DNA from: Candidatus Saccharimonadota bacterium | Lineage (GTDB): Bacteria > Patescibacteriota > Saccharimonadia > Saccharimonadales > Saccharimonadaceae | Assembly (NCBI GenBank): GCA_024682595.1 | Contig: JAIKZA010000009.1 | Location: forward strand, 1-42,739 | Direction: 5' to 3' | DNA length: 42,739 nucleotides | The notes under the pieces: generated by a model | What the model was told of the DNA's origin: nothing | What the model saw: only the letters and a program-made list of their open reading frames with translations | Database searches by the model: none | Shown: positions 1 to 7,700 of the stretch, one piece after another | Position numbering within the stretch: the stretch's first letter is position 1 | How the letters are laid out: every line of letters begins with the position of its first letter | Translations under genes and position numbers: made by a program

Positions 1-1
1 T

Positions 2-130
2 GGTCCATATACCGCAAGAACGCTGCCTGAAGTTACTAAGAGTATTCAGGAATACCTAATCTATTACAACTATGCTAGAATACATACAACTTTAAGAATG
101 ACTCCTATGCAAATGTTGCAAAGGTGCTGA
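2..130 (+). mobile_element. DDE-type transposase, C-terminal end (partial)
   Basis: The window opens inside an ORF of 42 residues ending at TGA, too short for the ORF track. Its end (EYLIYYNYARIHTTLRMTP) matches the C-terminus of integrase-core (rve) transposases of the IS3/IS481 type, where a YYN..R.H..L..TP motif closes the catalytic domain. Only the last part is visible, so family and integrity cannot be judged. It converges on yebC, whose stop lies 12 bases further on. The rest of the element lies outside the window to the left. No terminal inverted repeat was recognised before yebC. Confidence 0.75.
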
Positions 131-142
131 CCCCTCTAAGGG

Positions 143-844
143 TTACTCGGCGTTAGTATGTACGGCCACTACATCATCGAGGTCATCAATCGCGTCGAGG
201 ATTTTTTCCACTTTTGCTGAAGCTTCTTCGTCGACCGGAACGGTATTGTTTGGCACATATTGCAACTCTGCTGAGTCAATCTCGTAACCAGCATCAATTA
301 GACCACTGCGTACCTTGGCAAGGTCACCTGCGGCGGTATAGATGGTCGTCCCATCTTCTTCATCAGCTATGTCTTCTGCGCCAGCATCTAGTGCGGCCAT
401 CATGATTTCGTCACCTTTAGCTTTTACGAAGATAACTCCTTTACGCGTAAATTGGAACATGACTGAGCCAGGGTCCGCCATGCGGCCGCCATTTTTTTCG
501 AGCGTGTGGCGCACTTCTGGCATCGTACGGTTCTTATTGTCGGTAGCAACTTCGATGATGATTCCAACTCCGCCCGGGCCGTAAGCTTCATAAGTTTCTT
601 CAATCAAGGCGGCTGCGCTCTTGTCTGCTACGCGTGCAATCGCGCGCTCAATATTTGCTTTCGGCATATTGGCGAGCCGCGCCTTCTCGAGCACCATCGC
701 AAGTGACGGATTCATAGCAGGGTCGGTACCACTGCGCGCCGCAATTGCAATTTGGTTACCGATTTTCGTAAACAACGCACCGCGCTTGGCGTCTACAACG
801 GCCTTTTGGCGTTTAGTGGTTGCCCATTTACTATGTCCGCTCAT
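143..844 (-). CDS. yebC: YebC/PmpR family protein
   Basis: A 233-residue protein of the YebC/PmpR (TACO1) family, cytoplasmic proteins described as transcriptional regulators and, more recently, as translation factors that relieve ribosome stalling. The N-terminus MSGHSKWATTKRQKAVVDAKR is the family signature and fixes the start. The PEVRHTLEKNGG and YGPGG stretches are also typical, and the length is normal (about 240). It is transcribed alone, away from recA, from an extended -10 about 35 bases upstream, with a modest Shine-Dalgarno (GGGAT). In other bacteria yebC often sits near ruvC; that neighbour is not seen here. Confidence 0.95.
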   Translation of the reverse strand: MSGHSKWATTKRQKAVVDAKRGALFTKIGNQIAIAARSGTDPAMNPSLAMVLEKARLANMPKANIERAIARVADKSAAALIEETYEAYGPGGVGIIIEVATDNKNRTMPEVRHTLEKNGGRMADPGSVMFQFTRKGVIFVKAKGDEIMMAALDAGAEDIADEEDGTTIYTAAGDLAKVRSGLIDAGYEIDSAELQYVPNNTVPVDEEASAKVEKILDAIDDLDDVVAVHTNAE

Positions 845-879
845 ATCTTATCCCTTACTTTCATAACTGTATTTTCTAT

Positions 880-888
880 ATTTTAACA
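880..888 (-). promoter_or_regulatory. Extended -10 of yebC
   Basis: On the minus strand TGTTAAAAT forms a TGn extended -10. It would start transcription about 30 bases before the yebC ATG, leaving a short leader with a GGGAT Shine-Dalgarno. Confidence 0.5.
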
Positions 889-1014
889 TATTTTAAACTA
901 TTTAAAACCACGCCTTGTCAAAAACATTAAGCTGATGCTTTTTCGCCCTAGCTTTTGGATGGTATTTTTTATGCATGCTTTTAAACAATATAAGCTCTAC
1001 CAGAAAGGAGAAAC

Positions 1015-1413
1015 ATGAAGTATATGAAGAAAAAAGATCTAAGTGCGAGTGAGGTTGCCCAAATAAGACGACGCTCCGACGGCTATATTTGGGCAGTTCT
1101 AGATGTGCATAATAACTCTATTGTTCTCGGAGATGAATATCTCGTCGAAATGCGTGACGACCTTATTTATAAATACCATAGCCGCCCAAAGAATATTTTC
1201 GGCATCGGTTTAGATTTGCGTACTGGCGATATAAGCTATCCGCTCGTTGTCAATCGTTTGAATAGCGTATATCGCAACAATAAGGGTGTACCGAGCCAAA
1301 TAAGGGATCGCATCGAAACCATGGTAGGGTATTATTTTGAAAGATTTGACCCTTTTTGTACGTCTAAAAATCGAGCTAGTAAAGCGCATAACTTGCAGAC
1401 GCCGCCGTGCTAG
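1015..1413 (+). CDS. DUF5674-like protein
   Basis: A 132-residue protein of unknown function. The core (WAVLDVHNNSIVLGDEYLVEM, then NIFGIGLDL, then LVVNRLNSVYRNNKGV.S..IRDRIE) follows the pattern I recall for DUF5674, in which a (V)KAVVDVEKGIMAVGGELH segment precedes (L)WGINLYP and IRPSQ.NRSRGV..EIR. The start is supported by AAAGGAG seven bases upstream. No membrane segment or catalytic motif is visible. It precedes recA, which has its own promoter and Shine-Dalgarno, so linkage is not evident. The family assignment is from memory and moderately certain. Confidence 0.6.
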   Translation: MKYMKKKDLSASEVAQIRRRSDGYIWAVLDVHNNSIVLGDEYLVEMRDDLIYKYHSRPKNIFGIGLDLRTGDISYPLVVNRLNSVYRNNKGVPSQIRDRIETMVGYYFERFDPFCTSKNRASKAHNLQTPPC

Positions 1414-1433
1414 ATTTTACCGAGATAATTAGT

Positions 1434-1439
1434 TAAAAT
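1434..1439 (+). promoter_or_regulatory. -10 element of recA
   Basis: TAAAAT lies 26 bases before the recA GTG. A start about seven bases downstream leaves a short leader carrying AGGAGG. I see no LexA-type SOS operator in the gap. Confidence 0.45.
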
Positions 1440-1465
1440 AAAACTATAAAAACAGGAGGTTTCAA

Positions 1466-2542
1466 GTGGCTAAGAAGAGTCAGGATGCGGTGGACATGTC
1501 AGATAAAGACAAAAAGGATACGAAGAAGACAAAAGATACAACCCCGGCAATGGACGAGGGCAAAAAACAGGCCCTAAACCTAGCCTTATCGCAAATCACG
1601 AAGCAATTCGGCGACGGCTCCATTATGAAGCTAGGCGAACAGTCAAAGATTGACGTCGAGCTGTTTTCGACCGGCTCTCTTGCATTTGATCTTGCACTCG
1701 GTGGCGGCTTTCCAAAGGGGCGTATTATTGAAATCTATGGACCAGAGTCTTCTGGTAAAACAACTCTTGCACTCCATGCAATCGCCGAAATCCAAAAACA
1801 GGGTGGACAGGCTGCTTTTATTGACGCAGAACACGCTCTCGACCCAGCCTATGCGCGTAAAATTGGCGTCAAAACGGATGACTTATTAATCTCGCAGCCA
1901 GATAACGGCGAACAGGCGCTAGAAATTTGCGAAACATTAGTACGCTCTGGCGCTGTGGATTTGATCATTGTTGATTCCGTGGCCGCGCTTGTTCCGCAGG
2001 CAGAAATCGATGGCGATATGGGCGATGCGCAAATGGGGCTTCAGGCGCGCCTCATGTCCCAAGCCATGCGCAAGCTTACTGGTATTATCAGCAAGACTAA
2101 GGCTACGGTCATCTTTATTAACCAGATTCGTATGAAAATCGGTGTTCTATTTGGAAATCCAGAGACCACCACTGGCGGTAATGCGTTAAAGTTTTATGCA
2201 TCGGTGCGTGTAGATATTCGCCGTATTGGTCAGATTAAGGATGGCGACAATGTGGCTGGCAACCGTACAAAAATTAAAGTCGTCAAAAATAAAATTGCCG
2301 CCCCATTCCGAACGGCAGAGTTTGACATTATGTACAACGAGGGTATTAGCAAAACTGGTGACGTATTGGACTTGGGCGTCCAATACGGTATCTTAGACAA
2401 GGCTGGCGCTTTCTTCAAATATAATGGCGATACGCTCGGTCAAGGGCGTGAGGCTGTAAAGCGACTCTTTAAAGAGAAACCAGAACTTATGGCCGAAATC
2501 GAAGCTAAAGTTCGTGAGGCTGCAAAGACTGATGAAGACTAA
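1466..2542 (+). CDS. recA: Recombinase RecA
   Basis: RecA, 358 residues, the ATP-dependent strand-exchange protein of homologous recombination. The Walker A motif GPESSGKTT is at about residues 92-100, followed by [27 protein letters not shown] (Walker B) and the L2 region [22 protein letters not shown], all standard. A Lys/Asp-rich extension of about 30 residues precedes the usual start of the fold. Translation starts at GTG, set by AGGAGG seven bases upstream. The stop codon overlaps the recX ATG (TAATG), so the two are translationally coupled. Confidence 0.98.
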   Translation: MAKKSQDAVDMSDKDKKDTKKTKDTTPAMDEGKKQALNLALSQITKQFGDGSIMKLGEQSKIDVELFSTGSLAFDLALGGGFPKGRIIEIYGPESSGKTTLALHAIAEIQKQGGQAAFIDAEHALDPAYARKIGVKTDDLLISQPDNGEQALEICETLVRSGAVDLIIVDSVAALVPQAEIDGDMGDAQMGLQARLMSQAMRKLTGIISKTKATVIFINQIRMKIGVLFGNPETTTGGNALKFYASVRVDIRRIGQIKDGDNVAGNRTKIKVVKNKIAAPFRTAEFDIMYNEGISKTGDVLDLGVQYGILDKAGAFFKYNGDTLGQGREAVKRLFKEKPELMAEIEAKVREAAKTDED

Positions 2543-3267
2543 TGCTTGAAACAATTACCATCTTCGACGATGATGAGGTCGCAGATAAGGCTCAATCCCA
2601 TCGTGTAACAGGCATAAAAGAAGCGGTTCGCGACCATAATCGGGTTAATGTATACATAGACGACAAATATTATTGTTCGTTAGATATTTCTCAGGTCGTC
2701 GATCTGGGCATCAAAATTGGTCGCAAGCTAAATTCCGAGCAGCTAGAAGACATAAAACGCGCTTCAGAGTTTGGCAAATTTTACGCCCGCGCACTCGAAT
2801 ATGTCCTAATGCGACCGCATTCGACTAAAGAAATTAGCGACTATTTAAGGCGTAAAACTCTCAGCAAAAAAATACGTACAAAAAATCCAAAGACAGGCGA
2901 ATATAAGGATACGGTTCGGAGCGGCTATGATCCGAGCCTAATTCCGCTTGTTCTAGAGCGGCTAGACCAGCACGGACATTTGGATGATCGTCGTTTTGCG
3001 GAGTTATGGGTTGAGAATCGCGACGTCAAAAAAGGGACTAGCTTTAAAAAGCTCCGAGATGAGCTAGCGAGGAAGGGTATTAGTCAAAAAATTATAGATG
3101 ACGTATTGTGCAGCAATATGCGCAATGAACGCGAAGAATTGCGTAAAGTTATTGCGCGCAAGTCCAACCGCTACGCTGACCGACAAAAACTAATTCAATA
3201 TTTAATACGCCAAGGCTTTACTTATTCCGATATTTTGGACGAGCTATCCTCATCCGAAGGTGCGTAG
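2542..3267 (+). CDS. recX: Regulatory protein RecX
   Basis: RecX, 241 residues, a small helical modulator of RecA filaments. The signature tandem three-helix repeats are visible: ARALEYVLMRPHSTKEISDYLRRK, then LERLDQHGHLDDRRFAELWVENR, then KLRDELARKGISQKIIDDVL and a last repeat ending YSDILDEL. An N-terminal stretch of about 80 residues before the repeats is longer than in E. coli RecX but common in Gram-positive types. It overlaps recA by one base. Its 3' end overlaps the convergent PRC-barrel gene by 46 bases. Confidence 0.9.
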   Translation: MLETITIFDDDEVADKAQSHRVTGIKEAVRDHNRVNVYIDDKYYCSLDISQVVDLGIKIGRKLNSEQLEDIKRASEFGKFYARALEYVLMRPHSTKEISDYLRRKTLSKKIRTKNPKTGEYKDTVRSGYDPSLIPLVLERLDQHGHLDDRRFAELWVENRDVKKGTSFKKLRDELARKGISQKIIDDVLCSNMRNEREELRKVIARKSNRYADRQKLIQYLIRQGFTYSDILDELSSSEGA

Positions 3268-3842
3268 CCAGGTTTTCTAAAGGGGTTAACAAAATTAGGG
3301 ACAAACTCCTCTTGGGCGATTTCCTTTTTCTTTTTAACTTTAACCTTGGAATCGCCGTGTTTAATTGTAATCTTAAAATCGTCAATTTCAACAATCTGTG
3401 AACGGTTTATGGTCAATTGAGGATCAAAAAACGAAGACGTAATTGGTCGCTGTACGATTAGTTGATATATGATAAAACTGCCAGAATCAACGGTATAATC
3501 GACAACTTTCCCGAGTTTTTTGCCTTTCTGGTCTACTACTTTCAAGCCGACTAGATTGAATTCCAGCGACATGATTTCGTCAAATTTTATTACATCCTCA
3601 CGCTTTGTAAAAACGTCAGCAGAGTTAACGATTAGGCCTTGGTCGCTGATTTCGCGCACATCGTTCATGTCGAGAATATTTCCAATCTCGTTATCGTTAT
3701 GAATTATTGCGCCATCAACTACGTAGGCAATGATTTTCAGATTATCTGGGTCAATGATTGCTCTAGTAGTACGGGCAATTTCGCCACCGATATGGAGGCT
3801 TAAAACGGGAAAGTCAATCAAGTTTGAACCAACCATTAACAT
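3222..3842 (-). CDS. PRC-barrel domain protein
   Basis: A 206-residue protein with two PRC-barrel-like modules, about residues 3-75 (LIDFPVLSLHIGGEIARTTRAIID) and 85-165 (LVGLKVVDQKGKKLGKVVDYTVD), then a short lysine-rich and acidic tail. PRC barrels are small beta domains found in RimM and photosynthetic reaction centres, but the role of stand-alone doublets is unknown. The ORF track starts at 3944, inside tilS. I place the start at ATG 3842 because GGAGAG lies about nine bases upstream and the domain begins there. No signal peptide is seen. The gene is divergent from tilS and convergent with recX. Confidence 0.75.
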   Translation of the reverse strand: MLMVGSNLIDFPVLSLHIGGEIARTTRAIIDPDNLKIIAYVVDGAIIHNDNEIGNILDMNDVREISDQGLIVNSADVFTKREDVIKFDEIMSLEFNLVGLKVVDQKGKKLGKVVDYTVDSGSFIIYQLIVQRPITSSFFDPQLTINRSQIVEIDDFKITIKHGDSKVKVKKKKEIAQEEFVPNFVNPFRKPGYAPSDEDSSSKISE

Positions 3843-3862
3843 TTTCTTTTTCTCTCCGCTTA

Positions 3863-3871
3863 TGGAATAAT
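3863..3871 (+). promoter_or_regulatory. Extended -10 of tilS (leaderless type)
   Basis: TGGAATAAT ends eight bases before the tilS ATG and there is no Shine-Dalgarno between, so the transcript would begin at or next to the start codon. This is a weaker match than other promoters in the window. Confidence 0.4.
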
Positions 3872-3879
3872 TGTAGCAC

Positions 3880-4716
3880 ATGAAAAAGGTTTTAGCGGTC
3901 TCTGGCGGTATTGACTCGGTCGTGATGCTACATATTTTTCGCAACGATTCGGAGGTGGTCGTAGCGCATTATAATCACGGTATTCGTCCTAATTCGGCAG
4001 ACGATCAGGCTTTCGTCAAGCGGCTCGCTCAAAAATACGAGTTCCCATTTGAAACTACGGATGGAAACTTGGGGCCGAATGCTTCAGAGGCGGCTGCTCG
4101 GGAGGCTCGATACCAGTTTTTTGAAGCAATCTGCAAAAAGCACGGAGGTCGTCTTCATGTTGCGCATCATCTCGATGATGTATATGAATCGATCGCAATC
4201 AACGTCTTAAGGGGGACAGGATGGCGTGGGCTTGCACCATTACGTAATCCTAATGTGGAGCGACCCTTGTTAGGATGGCGGAAGAGCGATATTTATCGCT
4301 ACGCAACCGAACATCAACTTAACTTTCGTCAGGATCAAACTAATAATGAAGATATTTATTTGCGAAATCGAGTCCGCGTGGCTTTATTGCGTGCGAGTGA
4401 TGCTCAAAAAGAACAGCTCCGTCAACTATATGAGCGTCAATGTCAAATATCGTCTGAGGTACAAAAAATTTTAGATCGTTTTGTCTCGGAGCAGGGGCAA
4501 GCCATTTTGCGCGATATTTTTATAGATATTGATGAGCAATCTGGCGTTGAGCTGTTGCGCGAATTATTGTCAATAAACGGCATTTCGCAGACGCGCCCAC
4601 AACTGCACCGCGCGCTTTCGGCGATTAAGAATTATCTTCCCGGAAAGCAATTTCCGCTAAATAAAAACAAATATATCAGAGTATCTAAATATCATTTTTC
4701 AATCAAAAGTAATTAA
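3880..4716 (+). CDS. tilS: tRNA(Ile)-lysidine synthase
   Basis: TilS, 278 residues, uses ATP and lysine to convert C34 of the CAU-anticodon tRNA-Ile to lysidine, changing its specificity from AUG to AUA. The N-type ATP pyrophosphatase P-loop SGGIDS is at residues 8-13, followed by VVAHYNHGIR and VAHHLDDVYESIAINVLRGTGWRGLAPL, which match the catalytic domain. The protein is much shorter than E. coli TilS (432 aa) and keeps mainly the catalytic domain, as in other minimal forms. It is divergent from the PRC-barrel gene. Confidence 0.93.
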   Translation: MKKVLAVSGGIDSVVMLHIFRNDSEVVVAHYNHGIRPNSADDQAFVKRLAQKYEFPFETTDGNLGPNASEAAAREARYQFFEAICKKHGGRLHVAHHLDDVYESIAINVLRGTGWRGLAPLRNPNVERPLLGWRKSDIYRYATEHQLNFRQDQTNNEDIYLRNRVRVALLRASDAQKEQLRQLYERQCQISSEVQKILDRFVSEQGQAILRDIFIDIDEQSGVELLRELLSINGISQTRPQLHRALSAIKNYLPGKQFPLNKNKYIRVSKYHFSIKSN

Positions 4717-4753
4717 GAGATATCTGTTAAAATTTGCCAGAATTACAAAGAAA

Positions 4754-4762
4754 TGTTAAAAT
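4754..4762 (+). promoter_or_regulatory. Extended -10 of the transglycosylase gene
   Basis: TGTTAAAAT ends eight bases before ATG 4771, with no Shine-Dalgarno between. If used, it excludes the upstream ATG at 4753 as start. A second identical TGTTAAAAT lies 28 bases upstream. Confidence 0.6.
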
Positions 4763-4770
4763 TTAAGAGC

Positions 4771-5982
4771 ATGAAATTACGCAAGGTTATCGGGACATTC
4801 TCGATCCCGTCTTTAATGACCCTCGGATTCCTCGCCTCTCTGCTTTTCTTTACTATTATTGCAAAGACTGGCGGCTTTTTCGCGAGCGCGACTTCATCGG
4901 AGTCGGCAGAGAAAGATAATCAAAGTTTTGTGACTATTTATGACGGCGGTGAAAAGACCACTCTTCGCTCAGCGGCAATTACGGTGCGCGAACTTCTGGA
5001 GCGCGCTGGTATAGTTTACGACGAGTATGATACGGTTGAGCCAGGATTAGACGATGAAATCAACTCGGAAACATTCAATATTAATATCTATCGATCACGT
5101 CAGACGGTTGTAATTGACGATAATGTTAAAAAATATGTTCGCACTTCCGCCACTGAGCCCGAGCAAGTCGCCGAAGATGCTGGCTTGAAGCTTCTTGACC
5201 AAGATATTATCGAGGTAGTTGCGTATAATGGGTTACTCGAGAGCGGTATAACTACCGCATATCAAATCACGCGCGCAAAGACTGTAAATTTCGAATTTTA
5301 TGGCAAAGACATGGTTATTCGAACCCAGGCCGATACGGTTGGCGAATTCTTGGCCGAGCAGGGAATTACTGTAGACGCTAAGGAAACCTGGTCATCGCTG
5401 CAAGATGATGTTAAGTTGAAAGACGGGATTAGTCTTGCTGTCTTCCGCCAAGGAAAACAGACAAAAACGGTAGAAGAGGTCGTAAACTACAACACGAAAA
5501 TCACCTACGACTATTCGCTTAATTATGGCGTCAGAAAAGTAACAACGGCCGGACAAAAAGGTAAGAAGACTGTGACTTATGAGATAAATATGCGTAACGG
5601 CAAAGAAATCTCACGCAAAGTCCTCTCTTCTATTGTGACGCAAAAGCCAATTGACGAGCAGGTAAAGGTTGGTATGAAAGTAGACTTACCGGCCGGCACA
5701 CATAATGACTGGATGGCTCAAGCGGGGATTTCTCCAAGTGACTATGGTTATGTAAACTATATCATACAGCGCGAGTCGCACTGGAATCCGCTAGCAAAGA
5801 ACGCGTATAGTGGCGCAACGGGTCTATGTCAGGCCCTTCCGGGTAGCAAGATGGCTAGCGCGGGTAGCGACTGGGCGACTAATCCAATCACTCAGCTACG
5901 CTGGTGTAACGGTTACGCTATCGGAAGATATGGCAGCTGGGCAAAAGCGTATCAATTCTGGACCGTAAATCATTGGTGGTAA
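4771..5982 (+). CDS. Secreted DUF348/G5/lytic-transglycosylase-like protein
   Basis: A 403-residue exported cell-wall protein. A membrane or signal segment is at about residues 8-32 (SIPSLMTLGFLASLLFFTII). It is followed by repeated DUF348 (ubiquitin-like) modules, each with the TVREFLxxxGI type motif (LRSAAITVRELLERAGI, TVGEFLAEQGI), and a G5-like segment (VTTAGQKGKKTVTYEI). A lysozyme-like catalytic domain fills the last 90 residues: IIQRESHWNPLAKNAYSGA, GLCQALPGSKM, with the presumed catalytic Glu in QRES. The architecture resembles Rpf/YabE peptidoglycan-cleaving proteins. The track start at 4753 lies upstream of the -10, so ATG 4771 is preferred. rsmA follows one base after the stop. Confidence 0.85.
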   Translation: MKLRKVIGTFSIPSLMTLGFLASLLFFTIIAKTGGFFASATSSESAEKDNQSFVTIYDGGEKTTLRSAAITVRELLERAGIVYDEYDTVEPGLDDEINSETFNINIYRSRQTVVIDDNVKKYVRTSATEPEQVAEDAGLKLLDQDIIEVVAYNGLLESGITTAYQITRAKTVNFEFYGKDMVIRTQADTVGEFLAEQGITVDAKETWSSLQDDVKLKDGISLAVFRQGKQTKTVEEVVNYNTKITYDYSLNYGVRKVTTAGQKGKKTVTYEINMRNGKEISRKVLSSIVTQKPIDEQVKVGMKVDLPAGTHNDWMAQAGISPSDYGYVNYIIQRESHWNPLAKNAYSGATGLCQALPGSKMASAGSDWATNPITQLRWCNGYAIGRYGSWAKAYQFWTVNHWW

Positions 5983-5983
5983 A

Positions 5984-6748
5984 ATGAAGAACCGAAAGTC
6001 TCTTGGCCAGCATTGGCTTAAAGATCGAGATATTTTGTTAGATATATCGGATATGGCGGCTACGGATGGCTGCGGCGTAGTGGTCGAAATCGGCCCAGGC
6101 CTTGGCACACTTACTTCGGCACTTTTTAAAAACTTCGAAAAAGTTGTCACTATCGAGCTAGATGATCGTCTTGCCGAAAACTTACCAAAGTCGTTTCCTG
6201 GAAAAAACCTAGAAGTTCACAATCAGGATATTCTGTCGCTTGAATTAGAGAGCTTAAATCTCCCAGAAAAATATGTTGTAGCGGGAAATATTCCATATTA
6301 CATTACCTCTCCGATTATTCAAAAATTCCTGCACGCCAATCATCGGCCGCAAAAGATAGTGTTACTTATACAAAAAGAGGTGGCTGAGCGTCTTGCTGCT
6401 GAGCCAGGCGACTATTCCATACTTGGACTATCGGCACAAATATATGCCAAAGTTTCTTTAGGGCTAGTTGTTGGGCGTGAACTTTTTACGCCGCCGCCGA
6501 AAGTAGACAGCCAAATTGTAGTTCTTGAACCACTCGACCAGCCACTGGCAACGGAATCTACTATCGCACTCATAAAGCTAGGGTTTATAGCGCCACGCAA
6601 AAAGTTGCTAACTAATTTAGCGGTCGGCACCCACCTGCCAAAAGAGAAACTTGCTGAAATATTCACTAAAAACGAGCTGAGTCTCGACGCACGTCCTGCT
6701 GATTTGTCAATATCGGACTGGGTTCGACTTGAAAAAAATATTCATTAG
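5984..6748 (+). CDS. rsmA: 16S rRNA dimethyladenosine transferase RsmA/KsgA
   Basis: RsmA, 254 residues, dimethylates the two adjacent adenosines of the 16S rRNA 3'-end hairpin using S-adenosylmethionine. Visible motifs are KNRKSLGQHWL (usually LGQNFL, with His here for Asn), the SAM-binding VVEIGPGLGTLT, the acidic TIELDDRL, and the catalytic GNIPYYITSPII (NIPY). A C-terminal helical domain with PPPKVDSQIV follows as in the family. The gene starts one base after the transglycosylase stop with no strong Shine-Dalgarno, suggesting coupled translation. The yabE-ksgA neighbourhood is also known in Firmicutes. Confidence 0.95.
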   Translation: MKNRKSLGQHWLKDRDILLDISDMAATDGCGVVVEIGPGLGTLTSALFKNFEKVVTIELDDRLAENLPKSFPGKNLEVHNQDILSLELESLNLPEKYVVAGNIPYYITSPIIQKFLHANHRPQKIVLLIQKEVAERLAAEPGDYSILGLSAQIYAKVSLGLVVGRELFTPPPKVDSQIVVLEPLDQPLATESTIALIKLGFIAPRKKLLTNLAVGTHLPKEKLAEIFTKNELSLDARPADLSISDWVRLEKNIH

Positions 6749-6762
6749 CATTATGATATTAT

Positions 6763-6768
6763 TAAAAT
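6763..6768 (+). promoter_or_regulatory. -10 element before the acidic tail-anchored protein
   Basis: TAAAAT lies 29 bases before GTG 6798. It would give a leader of about 22 bases containing GGAGG, which argues for the GTG rather than ATG 6783. Confidence 0.4.
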
Positions 6769-6797
6769 AACGGCTAATTTTAATGGAGGCTAATCCG

Positions 6798-7658
6798 GTG
6801 GATTTAGACAACCAGACCCCTGCAACAACTAACACAAACACGGATTCAGCAGCGCCTGATTTTGGCGGACCAATTAGCGAAGAAAAACTTAACGCCCAGC
6901 CAGACTTCGATATGGACGTTATTAATCAAGCCGTAATGGCCGCTGGTGACACTCCAAAAATTCAGAATACCTTTGATGTTAACGATATTAGCCTAGACGA
7001 CGTTCCAACGTCGCAATATGAACTCGATCAACGTATGACGGACGACCCAAATCTTAACTTGGCTGGCGGTAGCGATTCCGTAGGGTCTGTAAGCTTTGAC
7101 GGCTCTATTTCTAGTGGTAACGCGGGTAACACTAATATTGCTGACGATTCTTCCGCCGTTTCTCTATCTATACAATCGGCAAACTCGGAAACCATTGCCC
7201 TTGATAATGGTATTGGTGACCCCACAATTGCGCCGTCCGAATCAGCCGCCCCAAAGGCGGAGCCGTCAGCTTCTTTCGTGGCTGGTGATATTATTGATGA
7301 ACCTGATAATTCATCGGATAAAACATCCGAATCAGACGCTAAGGCTAAAGAAGAACTAGACCATATGGAGGCTTCATTTGGCCAAATTAACGTTGATCCA
7401 ATTGCCGCCGAAGAGAATGAAAAATCCGGCGCAAAGGTGACTGGCCAACTAGGAGCTCCCAGTTCTCCGACAGAAACCACAGCAAAGGCAGATGGTGCCG
7501 ATAATGCAGCTGCCCCAGCTGGTGAACCAGCACATATTGCCAATACTATTACTTCCCCAGAACAAAAAAAGAGTAAAGCCCCATTATTTATTGGTATCGG
7601 TGTAGGTGTAGCAGTAATTATTATCGCAATTATAGTTCTACTTGTAGTTATTAAGTAG
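6798..7658 (+). CDS. Acidic tail-anchored protein, unknown function
   Basis: A 286-residue protein I do not recognise. Residues 1-250 are low complexity, acidic and rich in Ser, Ala, Asp, Asn and Pro, and look disordered. The C-terminus is a single strong membrane helix (LFIGIGVGVAVIIIAIIVLLVVIK) preceded by KKSK, as in a tail-anchored protein. GGAGG eight bases before GTG 6798 favours that start over the track's ATG 6783, which overlaps the same GGAGG. It sits between rsmA and metG, each separately promoted or coupled, so context says little. The large antisense ORF at 7028-7741 is a shadow of this biased sequence. Confidence 0.65.
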   Translation: MDLDNQTPATTNTNTDSAAPDFGGPISEEKLNAQPDFDMDVINQAVMAAGDTPKIQNTFDVNDISLDDVPTSQYELDQRMTDDPNLNLAGGSDSVGSVSFDGSISSGNAGNTNIADDSSAVSLSIQSANSETIALDNGIGDPTIAPSESAAPKAEPSASFVAGDIIDEPDNSSDKTSESDAKAKEELDHMEASFGQINVDPIAAEENEKSGAKVTGQLGAPSSPTETTAKADGADNAAAPAGEPAHIANTITSPEQKKSKAPLFIGIGVGVAVIIIAIIVLLVVIK

Positions 7659-7684
7659 GCACATTCGCCTTTCTCTATAAAAGA

Positions 7685-7693
7685 TGTTAAAAT
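7685..7693 (+). promoter_or_regulatory. Extended -10 of metG (leaderless type)
   Basis: TGTTAAAAT ends seven bases before the metG ATG, with no Shine-Dalgarno between. The expected start point falls on or next to the start codon. Confidence 0.65.
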
Positions 7694-7700
7694 ATGATTC

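Noticed and set aside
4753-4770. ATG 4753 as start of the transglycosylase gene
   Set aside because: It lies upstream of and within the -10 element TGTTAAAAT, so it would not be on the transcript; ATG 4771 fits better.
5974-5986. GGTAAAAT before rsmA as another leaderless promoter
   Set aside because: Its last bases overlap the rsmA ATG, leaving no room for a start point; rsmA is more likely read through from the gene one base upstream.
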